From contig DBTH01000026.1 in assembly GCA_002306945.1 (NCBI GenBank), positions 1 through 5,124 on the forward strand: 5,124 nt of DNA, given 5' to 3'. Of this stretch, positions 1 through 5,124 are shown in pieces (position 1 is the first letter of the stretch; every line of letters starts with the position of its first letter). This stretch comes from Methylacidiphilaceae bacterium UBA1321. GTDB taxonomy: Bacteria > Verrucomicrobiota > Verrucomicrobiia > Methylacidiphilales > UBA1321. The position numbers were made by a program, and so were the translations under genes. Below the pieces are notes generated by a model that worked only from the letters and a program-made list of their open reading frames with translations, had not been told where the DNA came from and did not search any database.

Positions 1-278
1 TCGTTGCTGACGTCGGCGGCGAAGGATTCGCCGAGGGCGATTTCTTTTTTGAGGATGGATTCGCCGGGGTTGACGTTGGGGTGCATCGCCAGGGAGACGC
101 CGGAGAGGGCGAGTTGGAAGGCGCGGGCTTCGCGTTCGCGGGCGATGGATTCGTCGAGGCGGATATTGATGATGGAGGCCGCGCCGAGGATGGCGAAGGA
201 GAGGACGGTGAGGGCCCAGAGGGAAAGCAGGAGCGCCGAAGCCTGTCGGGTTTTATGGGAGGAGAGAAAGCGTTTCAT
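1..278 (-). CDS. gspK: GspK, T2SS minor pseudopilin (3' partial)
   Basis: GspK caps the pseudopilus tip and lacks the +5 glutamate that other pseudopilins have. The visible 92 codons run from ATG 278 off the left edge without a stop; full GspK is usually about 300 residues or more, so most of the gene is outside. A basic N-terminus (MKRFLSSHKTRQA) precedes SALLLSLWALTVLSFAILGAA: predicted cleavage after Ala13, Ser at +1 and Leu, not Glu, at +5, as expected for GspK. The 'ALLLSLWALTVLS' helix and the following ARERE.RAFQLALSGVSLAM resemble the GspK N-terminal pattern in which a small, Ala/Gly-rich helix follows the membrane segment. The position directly after gspJ (12 nt gap) supports the call. 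There is no clear Shine-Dalgarno. The usual Gly at -1 is replaced by Ala, as in GspJ. The diagnostic large alpha-domain is not visible, so the call relies on N-terminal pattern and gene order. Confidence 0.83.
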   Translation of the reverse strand, partial: MKRFLSSHKTRQASALLLSLWALTVLSFAILGAASIINIRLDESIAREREARAFQLALSGVSLAMHPNVNPGESILKKEIALGESFAADVSN

Positions 279-290
279 GGCTCGGTTTTT

Positions 291-1145
291 TTACCGTTGC
301 GGGGTGGTGCCTCCGCTGCTGTTGCTTCCGTTACCTCCAGAGCCGCCGCCATTGCCTCCGTTGCCGTTGCCACCACCGTTGGTCGTTCGGGAACCCGACG
401 ACGAGGAGGTGGTGCTGGCGCTGAATTTGGGAAGGGCGTTGGGTGTGACGGGTGGGAGCCAGAAGACGTAGCGTTCGGGGTCGGTCTCTTCGACGTACTG
501 GATGGTGAGTTCGGCGAGGGTGGGACGGCTGGCGGAATCGGTCCAGTCGTCAAGCCAGGTCATGGTGCGGGGATCGAAGAAGCGCCATTGGACGAGCTTG
601 AGTTTATCGAGGAGGGGGAGCCATTGGGCGGTGTCGCCGGAGGCGCCTTCGTCGGGGATGTAGGAGAGGTAATCGATGGTGGCGGAATTGGTATTGGTGC
701 CGGTGTTGTCGAGGTCGGGCGGGAGGATGCGTTTGATAGAGAGGAGGACGGCCCCGCCGACTTGTGAGGGGGCGCCGAGGATGGCGGAGCTGTGGAGGAC
801 TTCGTCGATGCTGCCCCAGGCCAGGACGTCGGTGGCGTTGGCGAAGACGATTTGTTGTTCAGGGTTGCCGGAGGAGTCGGTGACACGACGGCTGATCATT
901 TTGGTGCGGTTGGGCAGGGTGCGAAAGGTGATGCGCAGGAGGTCGATAATGCCCTGTCGTTGTTCGAGCCGTTGTTGTTCGGCTTCGAGCAGGGCGGAGG
1001 TTTCGAGGGTTTTCTCGACCATGGTGAGCATGACGCCGGTGAGGAGGGCGAGGATGGCGACGGCGAGCGTTACCTCGAAAAGTGTGAACGCTTTTATCGC
1101 GGAACCGACCGCTGGAGTGAGGAATGTGCTACGGTTGGTAGACAT
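291..1145 (-). CDS. gspJ: GspJ, T2SS minor pseudopilin with Gly/Asn-rich C-terminal tail
   Basis: GspJ is the third tip-complex minor pseudopilin. The protein has 284 residues, against roughly 190-240 usual. The leader is 19 residues ending AIKA, then FTLFEVTLAVAILALLTGVML: Phe at +1, Glu24 at +5, but Ala instead of Gly at -1. A long helix follows (MVEKTLETSALLEAEQQRLE). The core ends with LKLVQWRFFDPRTMTWLDDW (182-201), the GspJ pattern 'l.WrfyD....W...W', then a P-T-L-A-E-L strand where GspJ proteins normally have 'P.av.l'. From residue 242 to the end is a Ser/Thr tail that becomes Gly/Asn repeats, with no counterpart in well-studied GspJ. The ATG at 1145 is 17 nt inside gspI and has a Shine-Dalgarno GGAG 4 nt upstream. 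The TAA stop is 12 nt before gspK. Family assignment is good from the motif plus gene order. Confidence 0.88.
   Translation of the reverse strand: MSTNRSTFLTPAVGSAIKAFTLFEVTLAVAILALLTGVMLTMVEKTLETSALLEAEQQRLEQRQGIIDLLRITFRTLPNRTKMISRRVTDSSGNPEQQIVFANATDVLAWGSIDEVLHSSAILGAPSQVGGAVLLSIKRILPPDLDNTGTNTNSATIDYLSYIPDEGASGDTAQWLPLLDKLKLVQWRFFDPRTMTWLDDWTDSASRPTLAELTIQYVEETDPERYVFWLPPVTPNALPKFSASTTSSSSGSRTTNGGGNGNGGNGGGSGGNGSNSSGGTTPQR
309..380 (-). repeat. Gly/Asn-rich coding repeat in the gspJ tail
   Basis: These bases encode residues 256-279 of GspJ, almost only Gly, Asn and Ser, in irregular units such as GGN and GGGS. At DNA level the plus strand shows imperfect repeats of gttgcc and ccacc. The composition implies a flexible, disordered tail in the periplasm. 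Imperfect short repeats of this kind can vary in copy number between strains, which is an inference here. Confidence 0.7.
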
Positions 1146-1539
1146 AGATCTCCGCGGTGTCGGTTTGTTCCTGGTTGTTTTCGCGCCAGGAGGCTGTGAC
1201 TTTGACGTCGTAAAGATTGTTGAGGAGGGTCTTTTCGTCGTTTTCGATCTGGAGGAGGGAGACTTCGTGGACGTACTTGACGCCGAGGGCGTCGTCGTTT
1301 TCCTTTTGCACGCCGACGGAGAGCGAACTCTGGCGCAGGTCGTCGAGGCGCGTCTGCAATTCTTGCCGGATGGCGGCGTGGCGGCGGTTGGCGTTGACGA
1401 TTTCGATCGTGCGGTCGAGGCAGATGGCGAGGCTCATGATGCCGACCGAGAAGATGCCGAGGGCGAGGAGGACTTCCAGCAGCATGGAACCACGCTGATC
1501 GCCACGTGCGGTCTGAAATCGGGAAGGCGACGGGTTCAT
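1129..1539 (-). CDS. gspI: GspI, T2SS minor pseudopilin
   Basis: GspI is a minor pseudopilin that, with GspJ and GspK, forms the pseudopilus tip complex in characterised T2SSs. The protein has 136 residues, near the family's usual length of about 120-130. The leader is 17 residues ending DQRG, then SMLLEVLLALGIFSVGIM: cleavage after Gly17, Ser at +1, Glu22 at +5. The 'MLLEVLLALGIF' core is the most characteristic part of GspI. A helical stretch with Arg/Gln/Asn (residues 43-70) is followed by a short beta-rich domain ending YDVKVTASWRE and IYVYQP, the typical GspI ending in which a conserved Trp follows the V.V strand. The ATG overlaps the gspH stop (ATGA, 1536-1539), so translation is probably coupled; GAAGAG about 14 nt upstream is a weak Shine-Dalgarno candidate. 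The stop TAG at 1129-1131 lies inside gspJ. Confidence 0.88.
   Translation of the reverse strand: MNPSPSRFQTARGDQRGSMLLEVLLALGIFSVGIMSLAICLDRTIEIVNANRRHAAIRQELQTRLDDLRQSSLSVGVQKENDDALGVKYVHEVSLLQIENDEKTLLNNLYDVKVTASWRENNQEQTDTAEIYVYQP
1150..1153 (-). promoter_or_regulatory. Shine-Dalgarno site for gspJ
   Basis: The minus strand reads GGAG followed by ATCT and the ATG at 1145. It lies within the 3' end of gspI and supports the start that overlaps gspI by 17 nt. It is one of only two reasonable ribosome-binding sites seen in the window. Confidence 0.55.
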
Positions 1540-2261
1540 GGAAAGTAGTAGTTCTCTTCTTTGACGGCGGCGGTCACGGGATCGAAAATATTTTCGATGT
1601 AGGCGGCGCCTTTTTCAATGCGGATGCCGAGGGGTTCGCACAGGCCGGTGGGGGGGAAGACCCAGTCCCGGTCTTCGGGGTTGGACCATTCCTTGTCGAG
1701 CCAGCCGCGAATGGTCAGGACGACGCCCTCGGGGATCGCATATTCCATTTGAACGGACTGGAGGTAGGAAGGTTGCGCGGATTGTGTGTCGGCGTCGGAG
1801 GAATCGGAGGAGGTCGAATTGGCGAGCGAGGCGGCGGTGCTGGCTGTGGGGGGCGGTTCGTCCGTGGAGGAGGTGGAGGAATCGGTGGCGGTGGGGAGTC
1901 CTGCGAGTAGCTTGGGTTCGAGCACGAGGCGGTCGCGGTTGATGTGGATGACGTAGGTGCGCTGTTGGACCAGGGCGAGGTGCTTGGCGGTGCGGGCGAG
2001 GTTTTGGATTTCCTGGGCGCAATCGCGAAACCGTTGTTTTTCCATGATGCCGGAGGTGAGCGGAATGGCGGCTCCGGCTATGAGGACGATAATGAAGAGG
2101 ACGAGGCAGATTTCGAGAAAGGTGTGACCGTCGCGGAAAGGCCCAGCGTTGAACGCGCCGGGCCGTGAGTGGGATTTTTCCTTCAGGGTCAAGATTCGCA
2201 GGCTCGCGCTTGTTTGAAAACGGTCATGGGAAAGCGTCCGGTTTTTCAATGGAAGCGGCAT
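1536..2261 (-). CDS. gspH: GspH-like minor pseudopilin with Ser/Thr-rich insert
   Basis: This is a minor pseudopilin, probably GspH, which in known systems sits between the tip complex and the GspG shaft. It has 241 residues. The cleavage site is FRDG|HTFLE, with Gly45 at -1, His at +1 and Glu50 at +5, followed by a hydrophobic helix to about residue 69. The 45-residue leader is unusually long. The region after the helix (MEKQRFRDCAQEIQNLARTA) is typical of the GspH alpha spine. Near the C-terminus, WVFPPTGLCEPLGIRIEKGA matches the 'F.PtG....v.l' pattern of the GspH domain. Residues about 124-164 are a Ser/Thr/Asp/Ala low-complexity insert, which explains the length above the usual 150-190. 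Two cysteines, 81 and 208, are present in the mature part. The only ATG before the cleavage site is at 2261, 26 nt after the gspG stop, without a good Shine-Dalgarno. The stop TGA overlaps the gspI ATG. Operon position supports H; another minor pseudopilin type is possible. Confidence 0.8.
   Translation of the reverse strand: MPLPLKNRTLSHDRFQTSASLRILTLKEKSHSRPGAFNAGPFRDGHTFLEICLVLFIIVLIAGAAIPLTSGIMEKQRFRDCAQEIQNLARTAKHLALVQQRTYVIHINRDRLVLEPKLLAGLPTATDSSTSSTDEPPPTASTAASLANSTSSDSSDADTQSAQPSYLQSVQMEYAIPEGVVLTIRGWLDKEWSNPEDRDWVFPPTGLCEPLGIRIEKGAAYIENIFDPVTAAVKEENYYFP
1770..1892 (-). other. Ser/Thr/Asp/Ala low-complexity insert in GspH
   Basis: These bases encode about residues 124-164 of GspH, dominated by Ser, Thr, Asp, Ala and Pro. 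The segment separates the N-terminal helix and first strands from the C-terminal GspH motif. It reads as a disordered loop and is continuous in frame on both sides, so it is an insertion within one gene and not a frameshift. Confidence 0.65.
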
Positions 2262-2287
2262 GTGCGGGCCATGGTGGAATCACCGGG

Positions 2288-2773
2288 TTAATTGCCGGTC
2301 GTGGTGGAATCTTCCCAGTTGCCGATGTCGTCGGCGGTGCCGTCTTGCCGGTCGGCGCCCATGGACCAGAGATCGAAGCCGGTGGGGTTGTGCTTGCCGG
2401 GGTTCATGTATTGGTAGGGCTGGCCCCAAGGGTCGATGAGGCCGTCTTTCTGCATGAGCTGGCTCCAGCGGCGGGGCTTGGGATCGGTGGTGGGCATGGT
2501 GACGAGCGCCTGCAGTCCCTGTTCGGTGGTGGGCATGTAGAGATTTTGCATTTCGTAGGCGCGCAACTGGGTGGTGAGGGTCTGGATGTCGCCGCGGACG
2601 CGGGTTTCGCGGGCGATGTCGACGTTGCCGACCATGTAGTAGATACCGGCGCTGAGGAGAATGGCGATGATCGAGAGGACGAGCATGATTTCGATCAGGG
2701 TGTAACCTTCGCGGCGTGTCGCCCGGGAAAGGCGGTTGGAGTGGATGAGGGAAGAACAGCGGATGTTTTTCAT
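2288..2773 (-). CDS. gspG: GspG, T2SS major pseudopilin
   Basis: GspG is the main subunit of the periplasmic pseudopilus that pushes substrates through the secretin. The protein has 161 residues. A 23-residue basic leader ends RREG, followed by YTLIEIMLVLSIIAILL: predicted cleavage by the prepilin peptidase GspO after Gly23, Glu at +5 and a hydrophobic helix. Position +1 is Tyr rather than the usual Phe. Family signatures follow: PTTEQGLQALV (81-91), DPWGQPYQY (114-122) and the C-terminal loop DLWSMGADRQDG..DDIGNW (134-153). That loop matches the calcium-binding loop of GspG, where Ser and the paired Asp residues are ligands in solved structures. The length is slightly above the usual 140-150 because of the longer leader and a short tail. 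The start at 2773 is the only ATG ahead of the cleavage site; there is no clear Shine-Dalgarno, so coupling to the gene ending 18 nt upstream is possible. The stop is TAA. Confidence 0.96.
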   Translation of the reverse strand: MKNIRCSSLIHSNRLSRATRREGYTLIEIMLVLSIIAILLSAGIYYMVGNVDIARETRVRGDIQTLTTQLRAYEMQNLYMPTTEQGLQALVTMPTTDPKPRRWSQLMQKDGLIDPWGQPYQYMNPGKHNPTGFDLWSMGADRQDGTADDIGNWEDSTTTGN

Positions 2774-2791
2774 AAATGTTTCAGTGGAGAA

Positions 2792-3829
2792 TCAGGGGGT
2801 GATTGCGCCTTGATCACTCTGGACGGAACCGGTCACGCCGGTTGCGGTGGTGGCGGTGTCGTAGTTGAGTTGGATGTTGAAATTCTTCAGAGCGAGGGGA
2901 ACGGAGGCGGCGGTGGAATCGTTTTCGATCCAGACAAAGCGGAAATGATTTTCTCCGGCTTGCAGGATATTGGAGGGAAGCAGAATGCTGCCTTTGCGCC
3001 AACCGGTGTAGACGGGTTGCGCGGGGGAACCGTCCCGGGTGGAGGTGAGGGTGTAGCCGGAACTGTTCAGGTCGGGGGTGTCGAGAGAGAGCTGATTGAC
3101 GGGAATGTTGTTGATCCAGACGGCGATGTTGCGGTTGAGCGGAACGCCGAGGAGCTGGACTTCGATGCGGCCGTAGCGCGGGGTGGCCTCAAGGGTGGCG
3201 ATAAAGTCGGTGGCTTCGTCGATGCGGATGGGATTCTGGTGGATGATGGCGGAGACGACGTTGCCGCGAACTTTATCGGCTGGCGTGGCGGCGGGTGCGT
3301 CGCCGCTGACGTCGGCGGCCTGGAGGGATTGGTTGCCGATGCGGAAGAGGGAGGGTGTGGCGGCTTTGTCGGCGGTGACAACGGTGGTGGGTGTGACCCA
3401 GCTCCATTCGATGCGCGTGACAGCGACAGCGGAGTTGGTGACCTGGACGGTGAGTGTGCCGCCGGAGCCGATGGTGGTCTTGGAAATGAGAAGGGTGCGT
3501 TGGTTGGCCATGGCGACGCCTTCGTAGAGATTGTCGCTGAGGGTCTCGGCTTTCTTGCCGTCACCTTGCCAGAAAACGCGCAGGGCGCCGCCTTCGGTTT
3601 CGGTAAAGTAGAAAGTGACGGCCAGATCGGCGGTTGTATCGGGCGGGGTGAGCGTAAAGTCGAGAGTGGAGAAATCGAGTTCAGCGGACTGTTCGTTGTT
3701 TTTGATCTGGAGCCAGGCAGGAAGGTCGGCGGTGTTGGGGATATTCAGGACAAAGGTATTGCCTGCCGTTGCCACGAGAGTGGAAAGCCCCAGAAGCACT
3801 AACCCCAATAATGTCCGCGAGAAAGACAT
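2792..3829 (-). CDS. Exported two-domain beta-sandwich protein of unknown function in gsp operon
   Basis: I do not recognise this gene as a standard Gsp component. From the chosen ATG at 3829 it encodes 345 residues. Residues 1-22 form a Sec signal peptide: a short Ser/Arg start, a Leu/Val-rich core and an A-T-A site before Gly23. There is no cysteine, so no lipobox. The mature part is rich in alternating hydrophobic residues, Thr, Asn and Trp, and looks all-beta. Residues 25-145 and about 200-325 look like two sandwiches joined by an Ala/Asp/Pro-containing linker. ILLPSNILQAGENHFRFVW (282-300) resembles the 'lp..lLkpGeN.l.v' strand-turn of galactose-binding-like jelly rolls. The start is ambiguous: ATGs at 3889 and 3835 are in frame, but AGAAGG lies 9 nt upstream of 3829 and the signal peptide begins there. 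The frame stays open far upstream through gspF, but that part is a shadow. The gene follows gspF by 77 nt and precedes gspG by 18 nt, suggesting a periplasmic or surface T2SS accessory or a substrate. The role is inference only. Confidence 0.85.
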   Translation of the reverse strand: MSFSRTLLGLVLLGLSTLVATAGNTFVLNIPNTADLPAWLQIKNNEQSAELDFSTLDFTLTPPDTTADLAVTFYFTETEGGALRVFWQGDGKKAETLSDNLYEGVAMANQRTLLISKTTIGSGGTLTVQVTNSAVAVTRIEWSWVTPTTVVTADKAATPSLFRIGNQSLQAADVSGDAPAATPADKVRGNVVSAIIHQNPIRIDEATDFIATLEATPRYGRIEVQLLGVPLNRNIAVWINNIPVNQLSLDTPDLNSSGYTLTSTRDGSPAQPVYTGWRKGSILLPSNILQAGENHFRFVWIENDSTAASVPLALKNFNIQLNYDTATTATGVTGSVQSDQGAITP

Positions 3830-3838
3830 CGACATTTT

Positions 3839-3844
3839 CCTTCT
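3839..3844 (-). promoter_or_regulatory. Shine-Dalgarno site deciding the start of the exported protein
   Basis: The minus strand reads AGAAGG here. It lies 9 nt from the ATG at 3829 and only 3 nt from the in-frame ATG at 3835. It is downstream of the ATG at 3889, so it cannot serve that start. Together with the signal peptide beginning at 3829, it favours 3829 as the start. Confidence 0.6.
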
Positions 3845-3906
3845 AGCCGAAAACGGGCGCTGAGTAAAGGCGGTTACAAGGGGATTCATATTCTGTTGCT
3901 TGAAAT

Positions 3907-5124
3907 TTACATTCGTCCGCGCAGTCCTGAAATGGCCTGGAAGATGCCGCTCATCATCGAGAAGGCGACCGCGCCCACAACGATGGCGACCATGATGATG
4001 ACCAGCGGTTGAACCAGTGAGGTGAGGAGTTGAATGCGCTTGGTCAGGTCTTTGTCGTAGCGCTGGCCGATTTTTTCGAGCGCGGCAGGGAGGTCGCCAG
4101 TTTGCTCGCCGACGCCGACCATGTCGATGAGGACGGGTGGGAAGACTTCCGTGCGGGTGAGGGAACGGGAGAGGGAAACGCCTTCGCCGACGGCTTCGGT
4201 GACGGTGTTGAGTTTGTCGTGCATGTAGACGTTGGCGGTGGCGGCGTTGACGAGCTGGAGGGCGTTGAGCAAGGGGATGCCGTTGGTGGTGAGGGTGGCG
4301 AGAGTTTGGGCGAACTGGGCGTAGAAGCGGGCGCTGAGGATGGGGCCGACCAGCGGCATGTGCAGCCGGAAGCGATCCCACCATTGGCGACCGGCGGGCT
4401 GGGAAACGATGGCGCGAAACAGGGCGAAGAGGCCGAAAATCACCAGGAGAATGAGCCACCAGAAATGGATGAGAAAATCGCTGGTGCCGATGAGGATGCG
4501 TGTGGCTATCGGGAGCCCCTTGCCGGTCTTGGTGAAGAGAACGGTCAGTTGGGGCACGAGATAGGTCATAAAGATGAGGATCAGTCCGAGGCCCGCGGCA
4601 AAGATGACGGAGGGGTAGACGAGAGCGGCGGTGACGCGTTCCTGCAATTCCTTGATGAGTTGGAGATAGGAGAGCTGGCGTTTGAGGATTTGGGGTAGGG
4701 CGCCGCTGAGTTCGCCGGCGGAGACGAGGTTGCAGTAGAGTTCGCCAAAGGTCGGGCTGGCGCGGCGCAGGGCGATGGAGAAGGTGGCGCCTTCGCGGAC
4801 TTGCTGGCGCAGCGCGGCGGAGACAATTTTCAAGGCGGAGGCCTCGGAGCGTTGTTCCATGACCTTGAGGGCTTGTTCGAGCTGGAGTCCGGCTTCGAGC
4901 AGGTCGGTGATTTCTTCGGTGAAGGCGATGACCTGGCTGTGGCTGAGTTTGACCGAAGTGCCATTCCATTTTTCCGCGTCGGAAGATGAGGGGTTTCCAC
5001 CGCCCTTGGCTCGGGCGGCGGGGGCGTCTGTCTTCATGGTCAGGGCGAGCGGCTGGAGATTTTGCAGGTCGAGCTTGCGGTAGGCTTCGGTACGGCTGGC
5101 GGCCTCGATTTCGCCTTTGACGCG
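3907..5124 (-). CDS. gspF: GspF, T2SS inner-membrane platform protein (5' partial)
   Basis: GspF is the polytopic inner-membrane platform of the T2SS; it is thought to couple the cytoplasmic ATPase GspE to pseudopilus assembly. The reading frame stays open to the window edge: the 29 codons upstream of the ATG at 5037 are in frame and encode RVKGEIEAAS followed by RTEAYRKL, the conserved N-terminal GspF element. The ATG at 5037 is therefore internal and the true start probably lies a few tens of bases beyond 5124. Of 405 visible residues, 1-29 are the N-terminal element and 30-59 a Gly/Ser/Ala/Lys-rich linker. The first T2SSF domain starts near LSHSQ (60) and carries SAGELSG (about 136-142). 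A YP...VP membrane segment (about 168-191) and a second segment (about 221-241) follow. The second T2SSF domain carries GVGEQTGDLP, and a C-terminal membrane segment ends the protein. The stop is TAA at 3907-3909. Family assignment is firm; PilC-type homologues are less likely given the gspG-K neighbours. Confidence 0.94.
   Translation of the reverse strand, partial: RVKGEIEAASRTEAYRKLDLQNLQPLALTMKTDAPAARAKGGGNPSSSDAEKWNGTSVKLSHSQVIAFTEEITDLLEAGLQLEQALKVMEQRSEASALKIVSAALRQQVREGATFSIALRRASPTFGELYCNLVSAGELSGALPQILKRQLSYLQLIKELQERVTAALVYPSVIFAAGLGLILIFMTYLVPQLTVLFTKTGKGLPIATRILIGTSDFLIHFWWLILLVIFGLFALFRAIVSQPAGRQWWDRFRLHMPLVGPILSARFYAQFAQTLATLTTNGIPLLNALQLVNAATANVYMHDKLNTVTEAVGEGVSLSRSLTRTEVFPPVLIDMVGVGEQTGDLPAALEKIGQRYDKDLTKRIQLLTSLVQPLVIIMVAIVVGAVAFSMMSGIFQAISGLRGRM

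Noticed and set aside
81..767. Plus-strand open frame rich in Gly, Glu and Val
   Set aside because: It is antisense to gspJ and gspK, which have clear pseudopilin features. Its composition is that of a codon-bias shadow.
2247..2273. Eight-codon mini-ORF from an ATG at 2273 overlapping the gspH start
   Set aside because: It is a short out-of-frame chance ORF with no ribosome-binding site and no leader-peptide character.
2165..3802. 545-codon open frame on the plus strand, antisense to gspG and the exported protein
   Set aside because: Its translation is Gly/Asp/Val-rich with no domain pattern, and it lies opposite two well-supported genes. It is an expected product of high GC at third codon positions.
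3827..3889. Longer start at 3889 giving an N-terminus with ARRK, possibly a Tat signal
   Set aside because: The Arg pair does not fit the S/T-R-R-x-F-L-K pattern and is too far from the hydrophobic core. The Shine-Dalgarno lies downstream of that ATG.
3830..3906. Possible terminator or promoter in the 77-nt gap between gspF and the exported protein gene
   Set aside because: The only hairpin found (around CCCGTTTTCGG) has about four pairs with a bulge and no T-run after it, and no convincing -35/-10 pair is present.
4030..4698. Plus-strand open frame opposite gspF, rich in Glu, Gly and Asp
   Set aside because: It is antisense to conserved GspF motifs, and no protein family pattern or ribosome-binding site was seen.
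1..5124. CRISPR arrays, tRNA or rRNA genes, insertion sequences, attachment sites
   Set aside because: No direct repeat-spacer pattern, cloverleaf, rRNA core motif, transposase or terminal inverted repeat was seen. The window is almost entirely coding for the gsp operon.

Overview
The window holds the middle of a type II secretion (T2SS, Gsp) operon. Every real gene lies on the minus strand, so transcription runs from high to low coordinates. The order is gspF (5' end beyond the right edge), an unrecognised exported protein, gspG, gspH, gspI, gspJ and gspK (3' end beyond the left edge). Apart from the inserted gene this is the canonical F-G-H-I-J-K order. Spacing is tight: gspH/gspI share 4 nt, gspI/gspJ share 17 nt, and the other junctions are 12 to 77 nt. 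I see no convincing promoter or terminator, so one polycistronic mRNA is likely.

Region by region: 3907-5124 encodes the inner-membrane platform protein GspF. 2792-3829 encodes a protein of about 345 residues with a Sec signal peptide and two predicted beta-sandwich domains; it has no standard Gsp name I can assign. 2288-2773 encodes the major pseudopilin GspG. 1536-2261, 1129-1539, 291-1145 and 1-278 encode the minor pseudopilins GspH, GspI, GspJ and GspK. GspF and the ATPase (not in the window) would drive assembly of a GspG pseudopilus. In characterised systems GspI, GspJ and GspK form its tip complex, and GspH joins tip to shaft.

The organism is a diderm (Gram-negative) bacterium with high GC and strong GC bias at third codon positions, which creates many long spurious antisense ORFs. 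The long serine/threonine-rich and glycine/asparagine-rich segments in minor pseudopilins, the weak Shine-Dalgarno sequences and the extra exported protein inside the gsp cluster are unlike the enterobacterial or pseudomonad operons. My guess is a Verrucomicrobiota/Opitutales-type or related lineage, but this rests on general resemblance only and is low confidence.

The most notable points are the exported two-domain protein between gspF and gspG, alanine instead of glycine at the predicted -1 cleavage position of GspJ and GspK only, and the low-complexity segments in GspH and GspJ.
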